Assembly: GCA_020310875.1 (NCBI GenBank)
Contig: CM035416.1
Coordinates: forward strand, 80,051,278-80,115,277
Length of the DNA stretch: 64,000 nucleotides
Reading direction: 5' to 3'
Origin: Ceratopteris richardii
Lineage: Eukaryota > Streptophyta > Polypodiopsida > Polypodiales > Pteridaceae
Shown: positions 34,180-47,879 of the stretch, one piece after another
How the letters are laid out: each line of letters starts with the position of its first letter
Position numbering within the stretch: the stretch's first letter is position 1
Made by a program: the position numbers and the translations under genes
The notes under the pieces: generated by a model
The model's database searches: none
What the model was told of the DNA's origin: nothing
Seen by the model: only the letters and a program-made list of their open reading frames with translations

Positions 34180-35895
34180 CGGATTTTGATGCTCTTTCTT
34201 TCTTTTATCATATTTGGATGCATCCTTGCAGAATCTCCGGATGTGGCCAAGTTCACCGCAAAAGTGACATCGAGGTGGTGGCAGAGAAGTACCTTCCGGT
34301 GATGTACCTGTCTACCAGTGATTTGTATTGAAGTTAGTACTCCGCTGTCCCCGATAATTCTTGTATCCTTGCGACTGATTGTTTCGCATCTGCGATGGCA
34401 CGTAGTGAGTTGCTGGCTGTCCTGGTTCCTGTATAATGGCATTTACAGCTGCTCGTCCCTACACTTTGGCATTATACGCATAATTTTCGGTAGAGTGTCC
34501 CGTGATATTGCAGATGGTGCAATACATCTGATTAAGGGCACAAGTAGCGCTGGTATGCCCGAGGTTTTTGCACTTAGTGCAATACATCTATTTAGCCTGA
34601 TCATCTATACCATGCTTACTAGCTTTCAGCCATTCCAAGTCTTCAGTGAATCCTCCAACCTTATGCTCTAGTTGTAGGGCCATCGCTATAACATCATCCA
34701 GTGTCATAGCACCCACACAGCGGATGATCATAATTTATCGTAGCTGTGGGGTCAAACCATTAATGAACCACTGGGTTATAACATCATTCGGTAAATTAGC
34801 ATGTGCCAGAGGCAATTGTCTTAAATGAGTTCTAAATAATGTGGCATATTCCTGAACAGTCTGATGCGGCTTCTGCCTATTGTTCTGCAAGTAATCGAAG
34901 ATTTCGACAGGATTTTTCTTCAACCGGAACCTCTGTAAAAACGCATCCCTTACCGCCTCATAGGTAACGAAATGGTTGATATCATACTCTGTTAACCATC
35001 GAGCTGCTTCATTGACTAATGTTGATTGAAATACGATGGCCTTGTATGCCGGATTGGGTGGATGGTTTAGCACTGCATAACTTATTTCAAAGGTACGTAC
35101 ATGGGCATCAGGATTGTCACCTGGAAATCCACCGAACTTTGTGTAAGTTACCCCTGTTGGAACCGGTCGAAGTGGAAGGGGCTGTTGCTGTTGCTGTTGT
35201 TGTTGTTGCTGCTACGGCTGCTGTTGTTGTTGACCACTCATAGTGCTAGCCGTGGTACCATTGCTATCTCCTGAGTTCTGAGGTGGCGTTTCTTGACCTT
35301 CAGAGTCTGTATGGTCAGACTGTTCACCTTCCGGATTGAAAATAGTGTTCAGTCTCTTACGGATCTCCAAATCGAAGAACCTATCCTCAGCTTGGATATC
35401 CCAGGTAGGCAAATTTGCCCCGAACAGTGGTGTCCAGAATGAAGATTCACTAGAAAGTATCAGACTATCACCGAAAAACTGTGAATTCCCTGCAACTAGG
35501 ACCGAAGTGTCACCGGAATTTGTCAAAATTTCCCCAAAACAGGGTATTCTTTCATCGACAATGATCTCTCTGGGTAACACAACTTTATCCTCAAAAAGGG
35601 CCGAATCCTGACCAGACGGTGTCAGGTCAACTGCGCACTGTGTCCCTCTACACTCCAAAGTTACTGTACCTTCTGTAGACTGTTCCGAAATTACACCGGA
35701 ATCTACTGGAATTTCCTCTTGTGTCACCGGAATTCTACCGGAATCACTGTTAACTGGCTCTGTTCCTTCGACAACCTTGCTTAACGGGTCTACTCTTCCG
35801 GCCCCTGGGGGTGTCCCTAGCAAATTTGGTACTGTCCAGGGATGCTGGTCTCTTTTGTACTTCGGGTACGACTCGCCGGACTGAGTAACCGGCAT
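34176..35895 (-). pseudogene. Gypsy gag with three zinc knuckles, interrupted
   Basis: The start (35895-35212) has NLLGTPPGAGRVDPLSK followed by an acidic, variable region and a Gln-rich run from a CAG/CTG-like repeat near 35,180-35,235. The conserved gag domain is at 35073-34735 (NEAARWLTEY, EYATLFRTHLRQLP). Downstream are two consecutive CCHC-type knuckles (CTKCKNLGHTSATC, and CTICNITGHSTENY with the last Cys replaced by Tyr), and a third near 34,250 (CHFCGELGHIRRFC). Stops between the blocks break the frame. Confidence 0.8.
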
Positions 35896-35977
35896 ATATC
35901 ACATCTGCACCTCCTACATACTACTCCACCTTACTGATTATTCACAATCTGTGCCACCTTCCCACAGACGGCGTCAG

Positions 35978-36508
35978 TGTTAAAATGCACTTCTTTATTA
36001 CAGGCATTTTAAGTTCTTTCGGGTTCTTGGGAGTGGTAGGGGTCTGACAAATCAGAGGCCTTGTAACTTGATTTTCCCGGTTAACTTATCCAAGTTGCAG
36101 TACGTTAATGTACAAAACTCTATTTAATACGAATCACTGTCAAGATTCTGGTTAGTCCTCTCACAGACTTATTGTTCATACTCGGATTAATACTTTCTCA
36201 ATATGTAGCACCGGAGTTATTCATTACCGTAACACAGATTTATGATCCTCAACTTAATGGAACTGTGTTAATCACAAGTTAATGTAATTAAACAAAGACG
36301 AAAACAGTAATACTTAGACTTCTCAAACACGGCACCACAACGACTTCCCAGACCGCAATCGCCCAGACAGACAGTCTAGCGATACTGCTCGTCGTCACCG
36401 GAGTGTCACCGCAATACCCTTTTATTAGTTGATAAACAGATACATCTCTTCGCAACAACCTTTCGGTTTGTGCGGTATGAGAAAAATATAGGGATTATAA
36501 AAAATACA
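35978..36508 (-). repeat. Gypsy 5' LTR, 531 bp
   Basis: It matches the 3' LTR at 27175-27705 with only scattered substitutions, pointing to a fairly recent insertion. Confidence 0.93.
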
Positions 36509-36842
36509 AAATGCTTATCCGACGGCCAAAATAGAAAAAAAAAAATCAAGCACGTTGAATAAGAGATGAAGAGCATCCCATAAGTGACATGGACACTTTT
36601 CATCACTATGAGCATCAACACTTAGCGATGCTTTTAGCCAGGATTGCAAACCGGATGCGATGCTACAACATCGCATAAGTGATGCTCCGTGAATTAAAGA
36701 AAAAAAGAGTTATCTTGGCACATTTGTGCCGGGATCAAGAGCGAGAATGAGAGCGAACGAGCGAAGGAGCAGCCGAACGAACGAATGAGAGCAAACGAGA
36801 GTGAACAAGTGAACGAGAGCGAATGAGCAACTGAACGAGCAA
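36509..36842. other. Flank with GATGCT-type short repeats and an ACGA/GAGC-rich tract
   Basis: No gene was seen. GCGATGCT and TAAGTGATGCTC recur, partly as inverted copies. 36,730-36,840 is a degenerate GAACGAGCGAA-like simple repeat. Confidence 0.4.
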
Positions 36843-37726
36843 ACATACATGCACATACATACAAGCATATGCATATACACACATGCACATACATACACAC
36901 ATATGCATACACACACATGCACATATACACACACATATACACATATACACACAAAATCATACACACACATAGACATATACACATACACTTACACATATAG
37001 ATACTTGCACATATACATACACACACATATACACACACATGCACATACATACACACATATGCATAGACACACATATACACACATACATACACACATACAT
37101 ACACACATATACACGCATATACAAATTCACATATATATGAATGCATACACACACATTTACAAATGCACACATATGCATACAAACACATACACATATAGAT
37201 ACTTGCACATATACACATGGACACCTACACATATACATATAGATACTTGCACATATACATACACACACATAGACACACACACACATAGACACACACATAC
37301 ACTCACATGCATACATACACACATATGTATACACATGCATATGCATACATACATAGACACATGTATACACACACATGCACATACACACACATGCACATAC
37401 ACACACATATGCATACACACACATGTGCATACATAACACACATCTGCATACATACTCACATGCAATCATAAGGACACATGTATATGCATACATACATACA
37501 TACATACATACATACACACATGCATATGTATATATACATAAACACAAGCATATACACATACACATACACATATACACATACACATACACATACAAGTACT
37601 TACACATACATACACACACATAGACACACATATACACTCACATGCATACATACACTTACATGCATACATACATATACACACATACACATACATATATAGA
37701 TACTTACACATACATACAAACACCTT

Positions 37727-37780
<54 letters not shown>

Positions 37781-37781
37781 C
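36843..37781. repeat. CATA/CACA compound microsatellite, left part
   Basis: This is nearly one kilobase of ACATACACACATATGCAT-like repeats ending in (CA)n and (TA)n. Long open frames on both strands here (Tyr/Val/Cys-rich or His/Thr-rich) are artefacts of the repeat. It continues after the small LTR element at 39,485. Confidence 0.95.
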
Positions 37782-38328
37782 TGTAATAAAGTAAGTCTAT
37801 GATCTAAGGGTCTGGTCGGTTCAGAGAGATCTAAAATCGGACATCATTTGATCAGTCACATTTATGGCCAATGATCTCGAGACTAGAATTAAACATATGT
37901 CCATGTGCTCTCTCAATCAAGTGAACCACTTAGCCTAGTGGTTAAGTCTCAAGGTTATGAAGGAGGAGGTCTTGGGTTCAACCCCCATGGGGAGCATGGC
38001 TAGAGAGTTTTGCCCAAGGAGCTCTAGAGCCTTCGAACTCAATTTAACGTGAGTTAAATTGAGTCATGTGGGACTTAACTCGAGTGATGAGTATACCAAC
38101 CACTAGTGGACTCTAGCGGAAGGTAATAAAGCAGTGGTCGAGATCATTCCAACCACTAGTAGACTCTAGTGGAAGATATGAAAGGAGTAGAGGAGATTGC
38201 ACATGCACTTGTGGATTCTAGTTACATTTGTGATCCTTGTTGATTTGAGTAGCTATATATATAGGGCTAAGTTTGGGAGGAGAGTCATCTCTCTAGCATG
38301 TGGTGGTCGTAATCATTAGTTTCTTACA
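37782..38328 (+). repeat. 5' LTR of the small LTR element
   Basis: It begins TGTAATAAAG and ends CTTACA. It contains TATATATATAGG at about 38,255, a plausible TATA box. Confidence 0.8.
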
Positions 38329-38938
38329 TTGGTCAAAGATAAAGTATGGTTGATGAGGCGTCAATGGTATACTTTCTCCTCTAGTTTACATAGGATTTTT
38401 TCCATCTATTTGGACAAAGTAGTCCTCTAGTGAGGTGCAAAAATGACGTAAATATTGGTTGAGGATATATCATTGCATAAACATCCAAGTTAGATATTTT
38501 GGATCACCCAAACTTCAAGTTTTCCAAATTAAACTCACGTGAATCAAGAGTTCTCAATGTCTTGATTGGGATAAGAGTCCCACCTTAGTTACTAAGTCCA
38601 TGCACCAGTCATGGACTAGTAATTGGAATCCATCCATTTCATAGGTTTGTGCCTATATCGCACGTCGAAAAACAATGAAGTGGCTATGGATATTTTTAGA
38701 TCCATCCTTATAATTCATTTAACTCCTTTGTACTTTGACTCGTTTATCAAAGTGCAAAACCAGATAGTGTTTTTAATCATTTGGGTAGGGATCCCACCAC
38801 AGAGATGAGACATGTTCTTCTAGTTTTAGAACATGACCATATTCTTCCGGTTTAAGAACATGAGGCTCGGGGGTCACCTAAGGTTATTATATATAGATTT
38901 ATTTTCAAGGAAAAAAATATTTTCCAAGGGGGAAAGAA

Positions 38939-39484
38939 TGTAATAAAGTAAGTCTATGATGTAAGGGTCCAGTCGGTTCAGACAGATCTAAAATCGGACA
39001 CCGTTTGGTCACTCACATTTATGGACAAATATCTCAAACTAGACTTAAGCATAAGTCCATGTGCTCTCTCAATGAAGTAAACCACTTAGCCTAGTGGTTA
39101 AGTATCAAGGTTAGGAAGGAGGAGGTCTTGGGTTCAACACCCATGGGGAGCATGGGGAGAGAGTTTTGCCCAAGGGGCTCTAGAGCCTTCTAACTCAAGT
39201 TAACGTGAGTTAACTTGAGTCCTGTGGGACTTAACTTGAGTGGCAAGTATACCAACCACTAGTTGACTCTAGTCGAAGGTAGTAAAACAGTGGTCGAGAT
39301 TACTCCAACCACTAGTAGACTCTAGTGGAAGATATGAAAGGAGTGGAGGAGATTGCACATGCACTTGTGGACTCTAATTAGATTTGTGGTCCTCATTGAT
39401 TTGAGTAGCTATATATATAGGCATAAGGTTGGGAGGAGATTCATCTCTCTAGAATGTGATATTCATAATCATTAGTTTCTTACA
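38939..39484 (+). repeat. 3' LTR of the small LTR element
   Basis: It matches 37782-38328 and is preceded by the polypurine tract AAGGGGGAAAGAA. Confidence 0.8.
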
Positions 39485-41130
39485 TACACATACATATACT
39501 TACATGTACATACACACACATCGATACACACACATACTCTCACATGCATACATACACAAACATGCATATGCATACGTACACAAACATGCATATGCATACA
39601 TACATACACACATGCATACACAAACATGCACATACATACCTATCCACACACATACACTCACATGCATACATACACACATGCATACATACACACATGCATA
39701 CATACATTGACATGCATGCACAAACATGCACATACATACATACATACATACATACATACATACATACACACATACATACATACACACATACATACATACA
39801 TATGTATACACACACATACATAAATGCACACATATGCATACACACATACACATATAGATACTTGCGCATATACCTACACACAAATAGACACACACACACA
39901 CATACACTCATATGCATAAATACACACACATGCATACACATGCATATGCATACATACATAGACAAATGTACACACACATGCACATACATACACACACATA
40001 CATACACACATATGCGCATCTACACACACAAACACACTATACAAACACTTGCATACACACACATACAAACAGATGCATACACACACATACAAACTTATGC
40101 ATAGACATGCAAATACACACATATACACATAACACACACACATGCTCATACATACATAGGTATATACATACACACACATGTGCATACATACTCACATGCA
40201 TTCGTACACACACATGCATATGTAGACATACATAAACACAAACCCATACACACACATATGCATACACACACACACATACACATATACACATACAATTATA
40301 GATACTTACACATACATATACACACATAGACACACACACCACACACACACACATACACTCACATGCATACATACACTCATATGCATAGATACACACATAT
40401 GCATACACATGCATATGCATACATACATACACACATGCATATATATACATACATACACACATGCATACATACACATGCACATACACACACATGCATATAT
40501 ACACACACATACACTCACATGGAGATACATAAACACACATACATGCACACATATGCATACACACACATACATACATAGATATGCACATATACATATAGAA
40601 ACACACTTTACAAACACATGCATACACATACATACAAGCACATGCATACACACACATACACATATGTATACACAAACACACACACACGTACGTGCATAGA
40701 CATATACATACACACACATGTGCATACATACTCACATGCATTTGCATACATACATATAGACATGCATACATACACACACATGCATACAGAACACACATAC
40801 ATACACTATACATACATATGCATACATGCATTCATACACATATACATACACAAGACACACATATACATACACCCATATGTATATACACACACATATACAT
40901 ACACACACATAGAGATACACACATACGCATACACATACATACACATACATGCATATGAATACACAATGCACATGCATATGCACACATACATACATACATA
41001 TATACATACACATATACACATACACACATATACATATACTCACATACACACCTACATGTATGTATGTATGTATGTATGTATGTATGTATGTATGTATGTA
41101 TGTATGTATGTATGTATGTATGTATGTATG
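39485..41130. repeat. CATA/TATG microsatellite, middle part
   Basis: CATA/CACA repeats with short higher-order units (ACATGCATACATACACAC-like) continue to about 41,050, then switch to an uninterrupted (TATG)n tract of about 19 units that abuts the copia element. Confidence 0.95.
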
Positions 41131-42162
41131 TGTTGGTGCAGGGCAATCAACAATTGAAGTTTTGATGAAGGTTTGAAGTCAAGGATTGAAGAGAAGGTCA
41201 AGTTATGAAGCATGGAGAAAGTATATGTTCAGAGAATGAAGATATGTATACATATGTACATTAATTCAGAGACAGCTCACTTATACTTTTGTATGGTTAT
41301 GAGCTTGTACATATTTGCCTATATATACAAGGAAAAATGTTGGGGCAAATATGAGAGAGCATGTGAATAGAGAAACTAGATGTTGTATGAGTCATAAGAC
41401 ACTTTAGAACTGAGTAAGATCTCTCTCATCACTCAGCTGTAAAGTTTTCCAAAAATGAAGAAACATTGCGCCCGATATTTCAGAGAGTTCTCGTTCTGTG
41501 TTTGATCATTTCAAGAATGCTTTTGTAGATGTCTAATTCCATAGTTAATGAGTCTATGGTTAAAGTTTGAGAGCCTAATTGTAAACAGACTGTGAGAATT
41601 ATCAGTAGGAACATTCATATATGAAGAAGTGTTGAGTGTCTTCTGAAACAGGCGCAATCTCGATGGTCGAAGAATTTATCATTTCTCAGTGCACAGTGTA
41701 AAGTTTTGCACAAATCAGGAGTCAAAATCTAAGTTGGAAGGTAAGCCATCTATGGCTAGAAGGATTTGCATAAACGGGTTCTACTTTGAGAGAACCAAGC
41801 TTAAGAAGTTACAGGTGTCAAAGTCGACTGTAAAGAACTACAGTTTTAGACATAGGTGACTTATTAAGATCATTTCTCAAGATCTACAGAATCGTTTGGA
41901 ATGATTTAACTTCGAGGAGGTGTGCAAACTATAGGCGACACCTTGTGCAAAGTTCTATCAAAACATTTACACATTTGATAAGTCAATGAGTGAGTTATGT
42001 GCAGCAAACTTTCTGTTTAGTCATCTTCTTCACAGTTTGCTCAAAATTTTGATAATTGATCATTGATCCTCTAAATTGGTAAAGGTTTTGAGTTACTCTT
42101 GATATAGAGGGGCTCTAACTTCAAGAGTAGATTGTTCTTTTGGAGATTAACACTCTCCATCA
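41131..42162 (+). repeat. Family-D copia 5' LTR
   Basis: 1,032 bp, matching 46516-47543 with substitutions and small indels (for example the segment TGAAGCA near 41,205 is missing in the 3' LTR). Confidence 0.92.
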
Positions 42163-42378
42163 ATGGTATCAGAGCAGGTCAAAATTGAAGAAAGGAGGAC
42201 CTCGACTACTGCAGTCATAAAGAATTCAACATTTGAAGATTCAAAAGGTGAAAGCTTGAGAGCAAAGCTTGAGAAGGAGACCATAAGACATCAAGGAAGA
42301 CAAAAGGAACTTCATAGAAGTAAAGGTAACCCTATTCCTCATAAAGCTTGAAGGATTTAATACACAGGTGAAGAAAGG

Positions 42379-43377
42379 ATGATAGATTCTCTTCATATAG
42401 AGAAGTTGGATAGAGAGAACTATCCAGCATGGTCAATGAGGATGGAAGCTCATCTTATGAGCAAAGACTTGATAGGTTATGTTATAGCTGAAGAAGAAAA
42501 GCCTCAGTTGCTCCAACTAGGGAGGAATTATCAGATTTGAAGACTTAGATGAAGAGAGATGCTCAAGCCAGGAGCATTATCTACATGGCAGTTAATGACT
42601 ACTTGCTACCTCACATTAGAGGTCTTGAAAGTGAAATTGATATATGGAATGCTTTGGAGGAGCATTTTCAAAACACCACAAAGTCAAGGAAGGCATCATT
42701 GTGGGTAGAATTTACCACATTCAAGAAGAAGGCCCCTCAATCCATCTCAGATTATGTAACAAGAATGGACATTGCAGATGCATTAGGAGCAGTTGATGAA
42801 GATATTAAGGAGGATAAATTGGTAAGGCAAATCCTTACAGGTTTCAAAGGTGATGAAGAATGGAAGCCATTCATTTTGTCTACTGAATTATCACTAGATC
42901 ATTTTACTCCTGACTTAAATCAGTTGCTAGGACACATGCTAACCTTTGAGTAGGATGTCAAAGGTGATGGTGATAAAAGTGCAGGTCAAGCAATGTATTC
43001 AAAGGATAAGAAGAAGAATAGCAAAGGGAAGCAACAAGCAAATGACGATGAAGGAACAACTATCCAGGATAACTTCCTAAGAGGAAGAGGTGGTGGCAAA
43101 GGTAGAGGAAGAGGCAGAAGTAATAAAGATGGAGTCAAAGCTTGCTGGATTTGTGGTAAGACAAATCACTTAGCTCATGATTGTTGGCATAATACTCAGA
43201 ATAATGGTGGATATAATTAGAACTTTAATTCAAGAGGAAGAGGTGGCAGAAATCAAAGAGGTAATTTCAGAGGTAGAGGTAGTAGAGGCTACTTTGGAAG
43301 AAATGCAGGTAGAGGATTCCAAAGTCAGCAATACAACAATACCTACTACAATTATGCTTGAGATCAGAAGGAGGATT
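42379..43377 (+). pseudogene. Family-D copia gag, with stop codons
   Basis: It starts at the ATG at 42379 (LHIEKLDRENYPAWSMRM), typical of copia gag. It meets a stop near 42,538, continues from 42,549 (DYLLPHIRGLESEIDIWNAL), meets TAG near 42,951 in a place where family A reads on, and then runs into an RG-rich region and a CCHC knuckle (CWICGKTNHLAHDC, about 43,141-43,182). TAG follows at about 43,218. The same gag order is seen in family A. Confidence 0.8.
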
Positions 43378-43382
43378 CAACA

Positions 43383-46300
43383 GTGATAATGAATGGAACT
43401 TGTGAAAGGCAAAGTGAAGACCAAAGAGTCTTCTACATTGACTCAGGGTGTAGAAATCACCTGAGTGGTAACATAGCTTTGATGACTGATTTGGAGAGTA
43501 AGGTAACTAATCATGTAGTTCAAACAGGTGATAATAATGTGAAGTCAATTGGATCAGTGAAGGCCAAGGATGGAAGTACTCTCTTGAGTAAGGTTTTGTA
43601 TGTTCCTACAATTCCAAAGAATCTGATAAATGTAGGACAAATTGTTGAAAAAGGTTATGAAGTTAGGTTCACTAATGAAGGAGTTTTTGTGGAAGACCCT
43701 AGCAATGGGTATAAACAAATTGTTTCAGGGAAGAAAGAAGGAAGACTCTTCACATTGAAGATTCAAGGTAACATTGGTCATGCCTTGTACACCTATGGAG
43801 GTTATAAGATCTCAGAGTTAGATCTTTGGCACAAAAGGCTTGGACATTTTAATGAAAGAGGTATTAAAGATATGGTTAACAATGGTTCAGTGCTTGGATT
43901 TCCTAATGTTGCAGGTCAACATATGACATACAAATGTGAGGCATGTCAATTAGGTAAGGCTCATAAGCAATCTTATTCCAAGCATGGTTTTATGTATTCA
44001 GAGCAGCTTGAGTTGGTACACACAAATATGTGGGACCATCAAAGGATTTTAGTATCAATGGTTCAAGGTATTATGTCATTTATGTTGATGATGCTACCAG
44101 ATGGATCACTATCTATGTGATCAAAGATAAGTCAGAGGTATTCAATACATTCAAACATTATCATGTGTATGCAGAGAGAATTACAGGTCAAAAGTTGAAG
44201 AGACTAAGGTCAGATGGAGGGGGAGAGTATTTCTCTAATGAGTTCAGTGATTATTTGTGGAATGCAGGTATAAAAAGGGAAATTACTTGCAGGTACTCTC
44301 CTCAACAAAATAGTGTAGCAGAAAGGAGAAATAGAACTCTTGTTGAGTTTGCAAGATCCATGATGAAGGAGAAAAATTGCCCAAATTACTTGTGGGTTGA
44401 GGTTGTAAATACAACTACATATTTGGTCAATAGATTACCATGTAAATCTTTGCAGGGTATGACACCATATGAGGCATGGTGGGGTAAGATGCCTACTCTA
44501 GATCATTGCAAAGTATTTGGATGTTTGGCATATGCATATGTGCCATCTCAATTGAGGCATAAATTGGAACCTAAAGCTGAAAAATATGTGTTTATTGGAT
44601 ATGATGATAAACAGATGGGATATAGGTTGTGGAGTCCATCCACAAAACAATTTCTTGTGTCTAAGGATGTTACATTTGATGAGCAAGGTACTTGGTATGC
44701 AAGTACACTTATTGTTCATGCAGGTGGTGAAGAAATTGTGAATCAAAAGAAATGTAAATCAAAGGTTCAGATATTTGATGAAGAGGAGAACAATGAAGTA
44801 CAAGTTGAAGTTGAAGAAGTTCCAAGGTTTGATCCAGAATGTGATGAACCAGAAACCTCAAGAAGTGGAGAACTCAGAAGGTCATCAAGACATAAATGGC
44901 AACCTACAAGGTATAGCTATGACACTTCTTTTTTGGCTACCAAAGATTATGCTTATATGATAAAGGCAGATGAAGACCCTTCTACATATGAAGAGGCAAA
45001 AGGTAAGGAAAATTGGGAGAAAGCTATGCAAGAAGAGTATGATGCATTGATGGAGAATCAGACATGGGATTTGGTTCCTAAACCAAATAGTCAGAAGATC
45101 ATTGGATGCAAATGGGTCTACAAGACAAAGATGTTTGCAGATGGAAGTGTGTCTAGGTATAAAGCTAGACTTGTTGTGAAAGGGTTTGCTTAGACATATG
45201 GTATAGATTACGATGAGACCTATAGTCCTGTGGCAAAGATGACAACCATCATGACACTTATAGCTATTGCTGCATGTAAAGGTTGGAAATTATGTCAACT
45301 AGATGTGAAGAATGCTTTTCTAAATGGTTATATTTCAGATGATGTTTTCATGGAGCAACCACAAGGATTCAGATATGAAAGGTATCCAGATCATGTATGT
45401 AAGCTCAAGAGAGCTTTGTATGGTTTGAAGCAGGCCCCAAGGGCATAGAATTATAGACTTGTGAAGTTCTTGAAAGAACTTGGTTTCCAAGTATCTAAAG
45501 CAGATAGTAGCTTGTTGGTCAAAGCAAGTGATGATGGATTCATTTACATGTGCATATATGTTGATGATATAATTCTTACAGGTACAGATGAGAAAGGCAT
45601 TCAAAGCCTAAAGAAGCAAATGGAGAAAGAGTTCAAGATTAGTGACTTGGGAGACTTGCCATATTTCTTGAGCATGGAGATCTCATACACTCAACATGGA
45701 GTGTATGTAACTCAAGAAAGGTACTTGAAAAACTTGTTGATCAAGTTTAAGATGAATGATTGTAGGGTAGCACCTACTCCAATGGAGGTGAATCACAAAT
45801 TGAGTAGATATGGAGGAGAAGAGTTCAAGGACATGAAGCTATATCAAAGTTTGGTTGGTAGTCTGATCTATGCTACATTAACTAAGCCTGATTTATCATA
45901 TGCAGTTGGAGTATTATCTCAATTTATGCATTGTCCTAGGAAAGAACATTGGGTTGCAGGATAGAGTGTTGAGGTACATTAAGGGTACACTCAAAGAGGG
46001 TTTGTATTATGGTTTTACATCAGATACAAACATCAAGATTTATAGTGATATAGATTGGGCAGGTAATCCTAATGATAGGAGATCAACTTATGGATACTTG
46101 TGTTATGTGGGAGATAAGTTAATTTCGTGGTGTTCAAAGAAGCAACACACAGTTGCTTTATCATCTACAGAGGCTGAGTACAAAGGTATGGTTGAAGCTG
46201 CAAAGGAAGTGATATGGCTTAAGACTCTTATGAAGAGTTTTGACATCATCCAGAGTACAACCACTATTCATGGAGATAATATGAGTTCATTGTATTTAGC

Positions 46301-46548
46301 TGCTAATCCTGTTTTTCATGCCAGGACTAAACATATTGAGATTCAGTATCACTTTCTAAGAGAGAAGGTGATGGATAAGGAGATTGAAGTAATACATACT
46401 TCAACAAAAGATCAGATAGCTGATATGCTAACAAAGAGCTTGGATGGACCAAAGCTACAAAGATTCAAAGACATGGCAGGTATAAAGAAGATAGATTTGA
46501 TGATTGAGGGGGAGCTGTTGGTGCAGGGAAATCAACAATTGAAGTTTT
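43383..46548 (+). pseudogene. Family-D copia pol, several nonsense and frame changes
   Basis: Protease has FYIDSGCRNHLSG. The integrase zinc finger (LWHKRLGHF, CEACQLGK) is followed by a frame break near 44,030. The core at 44030-45193 has YVDDATRWI, RSDGGGEYFS and NSVAERRNRT, so the DDE triad is intact. RT continues past TAG near 45,191 (where Gln is expected) and TAG at about 45,447 (where Trp is expected, KQAPRAW), with YVDDIILTG intact. A frame break near 45,960 precedes RNase H (YSDIDWAG, ALSSTEAEYKG). The two TAG changes fit C-to-T and G-to-A transitions. Confidence 0.88.
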
Positions 46549-47543
46549 GATGAAGGTTTGAAGTCAAGGATTGAAGAGAAGATCAATTTATGATGGAGAA
46601 AGTATATGTTCAGAGAATGAAGATATGTATACATATGTACATTAATTCAGAGATAGCTCACTTATACTTTTGTATGGTTATGAGCTTGTACATATTTGCC
46701 TATATATACAAGGAAAAATGTTAGGGAAAATATGAGAGAGCATTTGAATAGAGATATTAGATGTTGTATGAGTCATTAGATACTTTAGAAGTGAGTAAGA
46801 TCTCTCTCAACACTCAGATGTAAATTTTTCCAGAAATGAAGAAAAGTTGCACCCGATATTTCTGAGAATTCTCGTTCTGTGTTTTCTCATTTCAAGAATC
46901 CTTTTGTAGATGTCTAATTCCATAGTTAATGAGTCTATGGTTAAAGTTTGAGCACCTAATTTTAAACAGGTTGTGAGAATTATGAGTAGGAACATTCATA
47001 TATGAAGAAGTGTTGAGTGTCTTCTGAAACAGGCACAATCTCGATGGTCAAAGAATTGATCATTTCTCAGTGCGCAGTGTAGAGTTTTGCACAAATAAGG
47101 AGTCAAAATCTAAGTTGGAAGGTAAGCCATCTATGGCTAGAAGCATTTGCATAAACGGGTTCTAGTTTGAGAGAACCAAGCTTAAGAAGTTACAGGTGTC
47201 AAAGTCGATTGTAAAGAACTACAATTTAAGACATAGGTGACTTGTTAAGATCATTTCTCAAGATCTAATGAATCTTTTGGAATGATTTAACTTGGAGGTG
47301 GTGCGCACACTATAGGCGACACCTTGTGCAAAGTTCTATAAAACACTTTACACATTTGGTAAGTCAATGAGTGAGTTATGTGCAACAGACTTTCTGTGTA
47401 GTCATCTTCTTCATAGTTTGTTCAAAATTTTGATAATTGAACATTGATCCTCTAAATTGGTAAAGGTTTTGAGTTACTCTTGATATAGAGGTGCTCTAAC
47501 TTCAAGAGTAGCTTGTTCTTTTGGAGATTAACACTCTCCATCA
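46516..47543 (+). repeat. Family-D copia 3' LTR
   Basis: 1,028 bp. Pol reading runs a few codons into it. Confidence 0.92.
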
Positions 47544-47737
<194 letters not shown>

Positions 47738-47879
47738 CCATTTTGTTTTATATGTACATATATTATGGATTGTAGTAGAGAGAGAAAGGCAAACCTTACT
47801 CTCATAAAGAATCTTATGAGAGGGAAAGTTCTGCCTAATTCCTTAGGGGTTGTCATGCATGAGTATGCAAACATACCTG

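Larger units (their letters stand above)
27175..36508 (-). mobile_element. Ty3/gypsy LTR retrotransposon with an extra 3' ORF
   Basis: The LTRs are 531 bp each (27175-27705 and 35978-36508), read TGTAT...AACA on the minus strand, and are almost identical. The minus strand after the 5' LTR reads GACGCCGTCTGTGGGAAG, a motif common at this place in plant gypsy elements. Order on the minus strand is gag, protease, RT, RNase H, integrase, then a third coding block. The flanking 5-mers (GCATC left, AAATG right) do not match, so no target duplication is visible. Confidence 0.9.
37782..39484. mobile_element. Small non-autonomous LTR retrotransposon (TRIM/LARD-like), 1.7 kb
   Basis: Two direct repeats, 37782-38328 (547 bp) and 38939-39484 (546 bp), both run from TGTAATAAAGTAAG to TTTCTTACA. 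They are highly similar. The internal part is only 610 bp and has no coding capacity. It starts with TTGGTCAAAG and ends with a polypurine tract (AAGGGGGAAAGAA) right before the second repeat, so the element is probably plus-oriented. The flanks TATAC and TACAC may be a target duplication inside the microsatellite. Confidence 0.8.
41131..47543 (+). mobile_element. Full-length Ty1/copia element, family D, inserted into the TATG microsatellite
   Basis: The LTRs are 41131-42162 and 46516-47543, both TGTTGGTGCAG...CTCCATCA. The primer binding site TGGTATCAGAGC follows at 42164-42175, and the polypurine tract GAGGGGGAGC precedes the 3' LTR. The flanks are GTATG and GTAGG, and TATG repeats resume after the element. 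Its LTR start and primer site resemble family A, but the internal sequence differs clearly. Confidence 0.93.

Noticed and set aside
27170..36513. Target-site duplication of the gypsy element
   Set aside because: The flanking 5-mers GCATC and AAATG do not match.
36843..37759. Long open frames on both strands rich in Tyr/Val/Cys/Met or His/Thr (also at 39,456-41,176 and 57,866-58,764)
   Set aside because: They are produced by CATA/CACA microsatellite periodicity; no codon bias, no domain, and overlapping frames are open on both strands at once.
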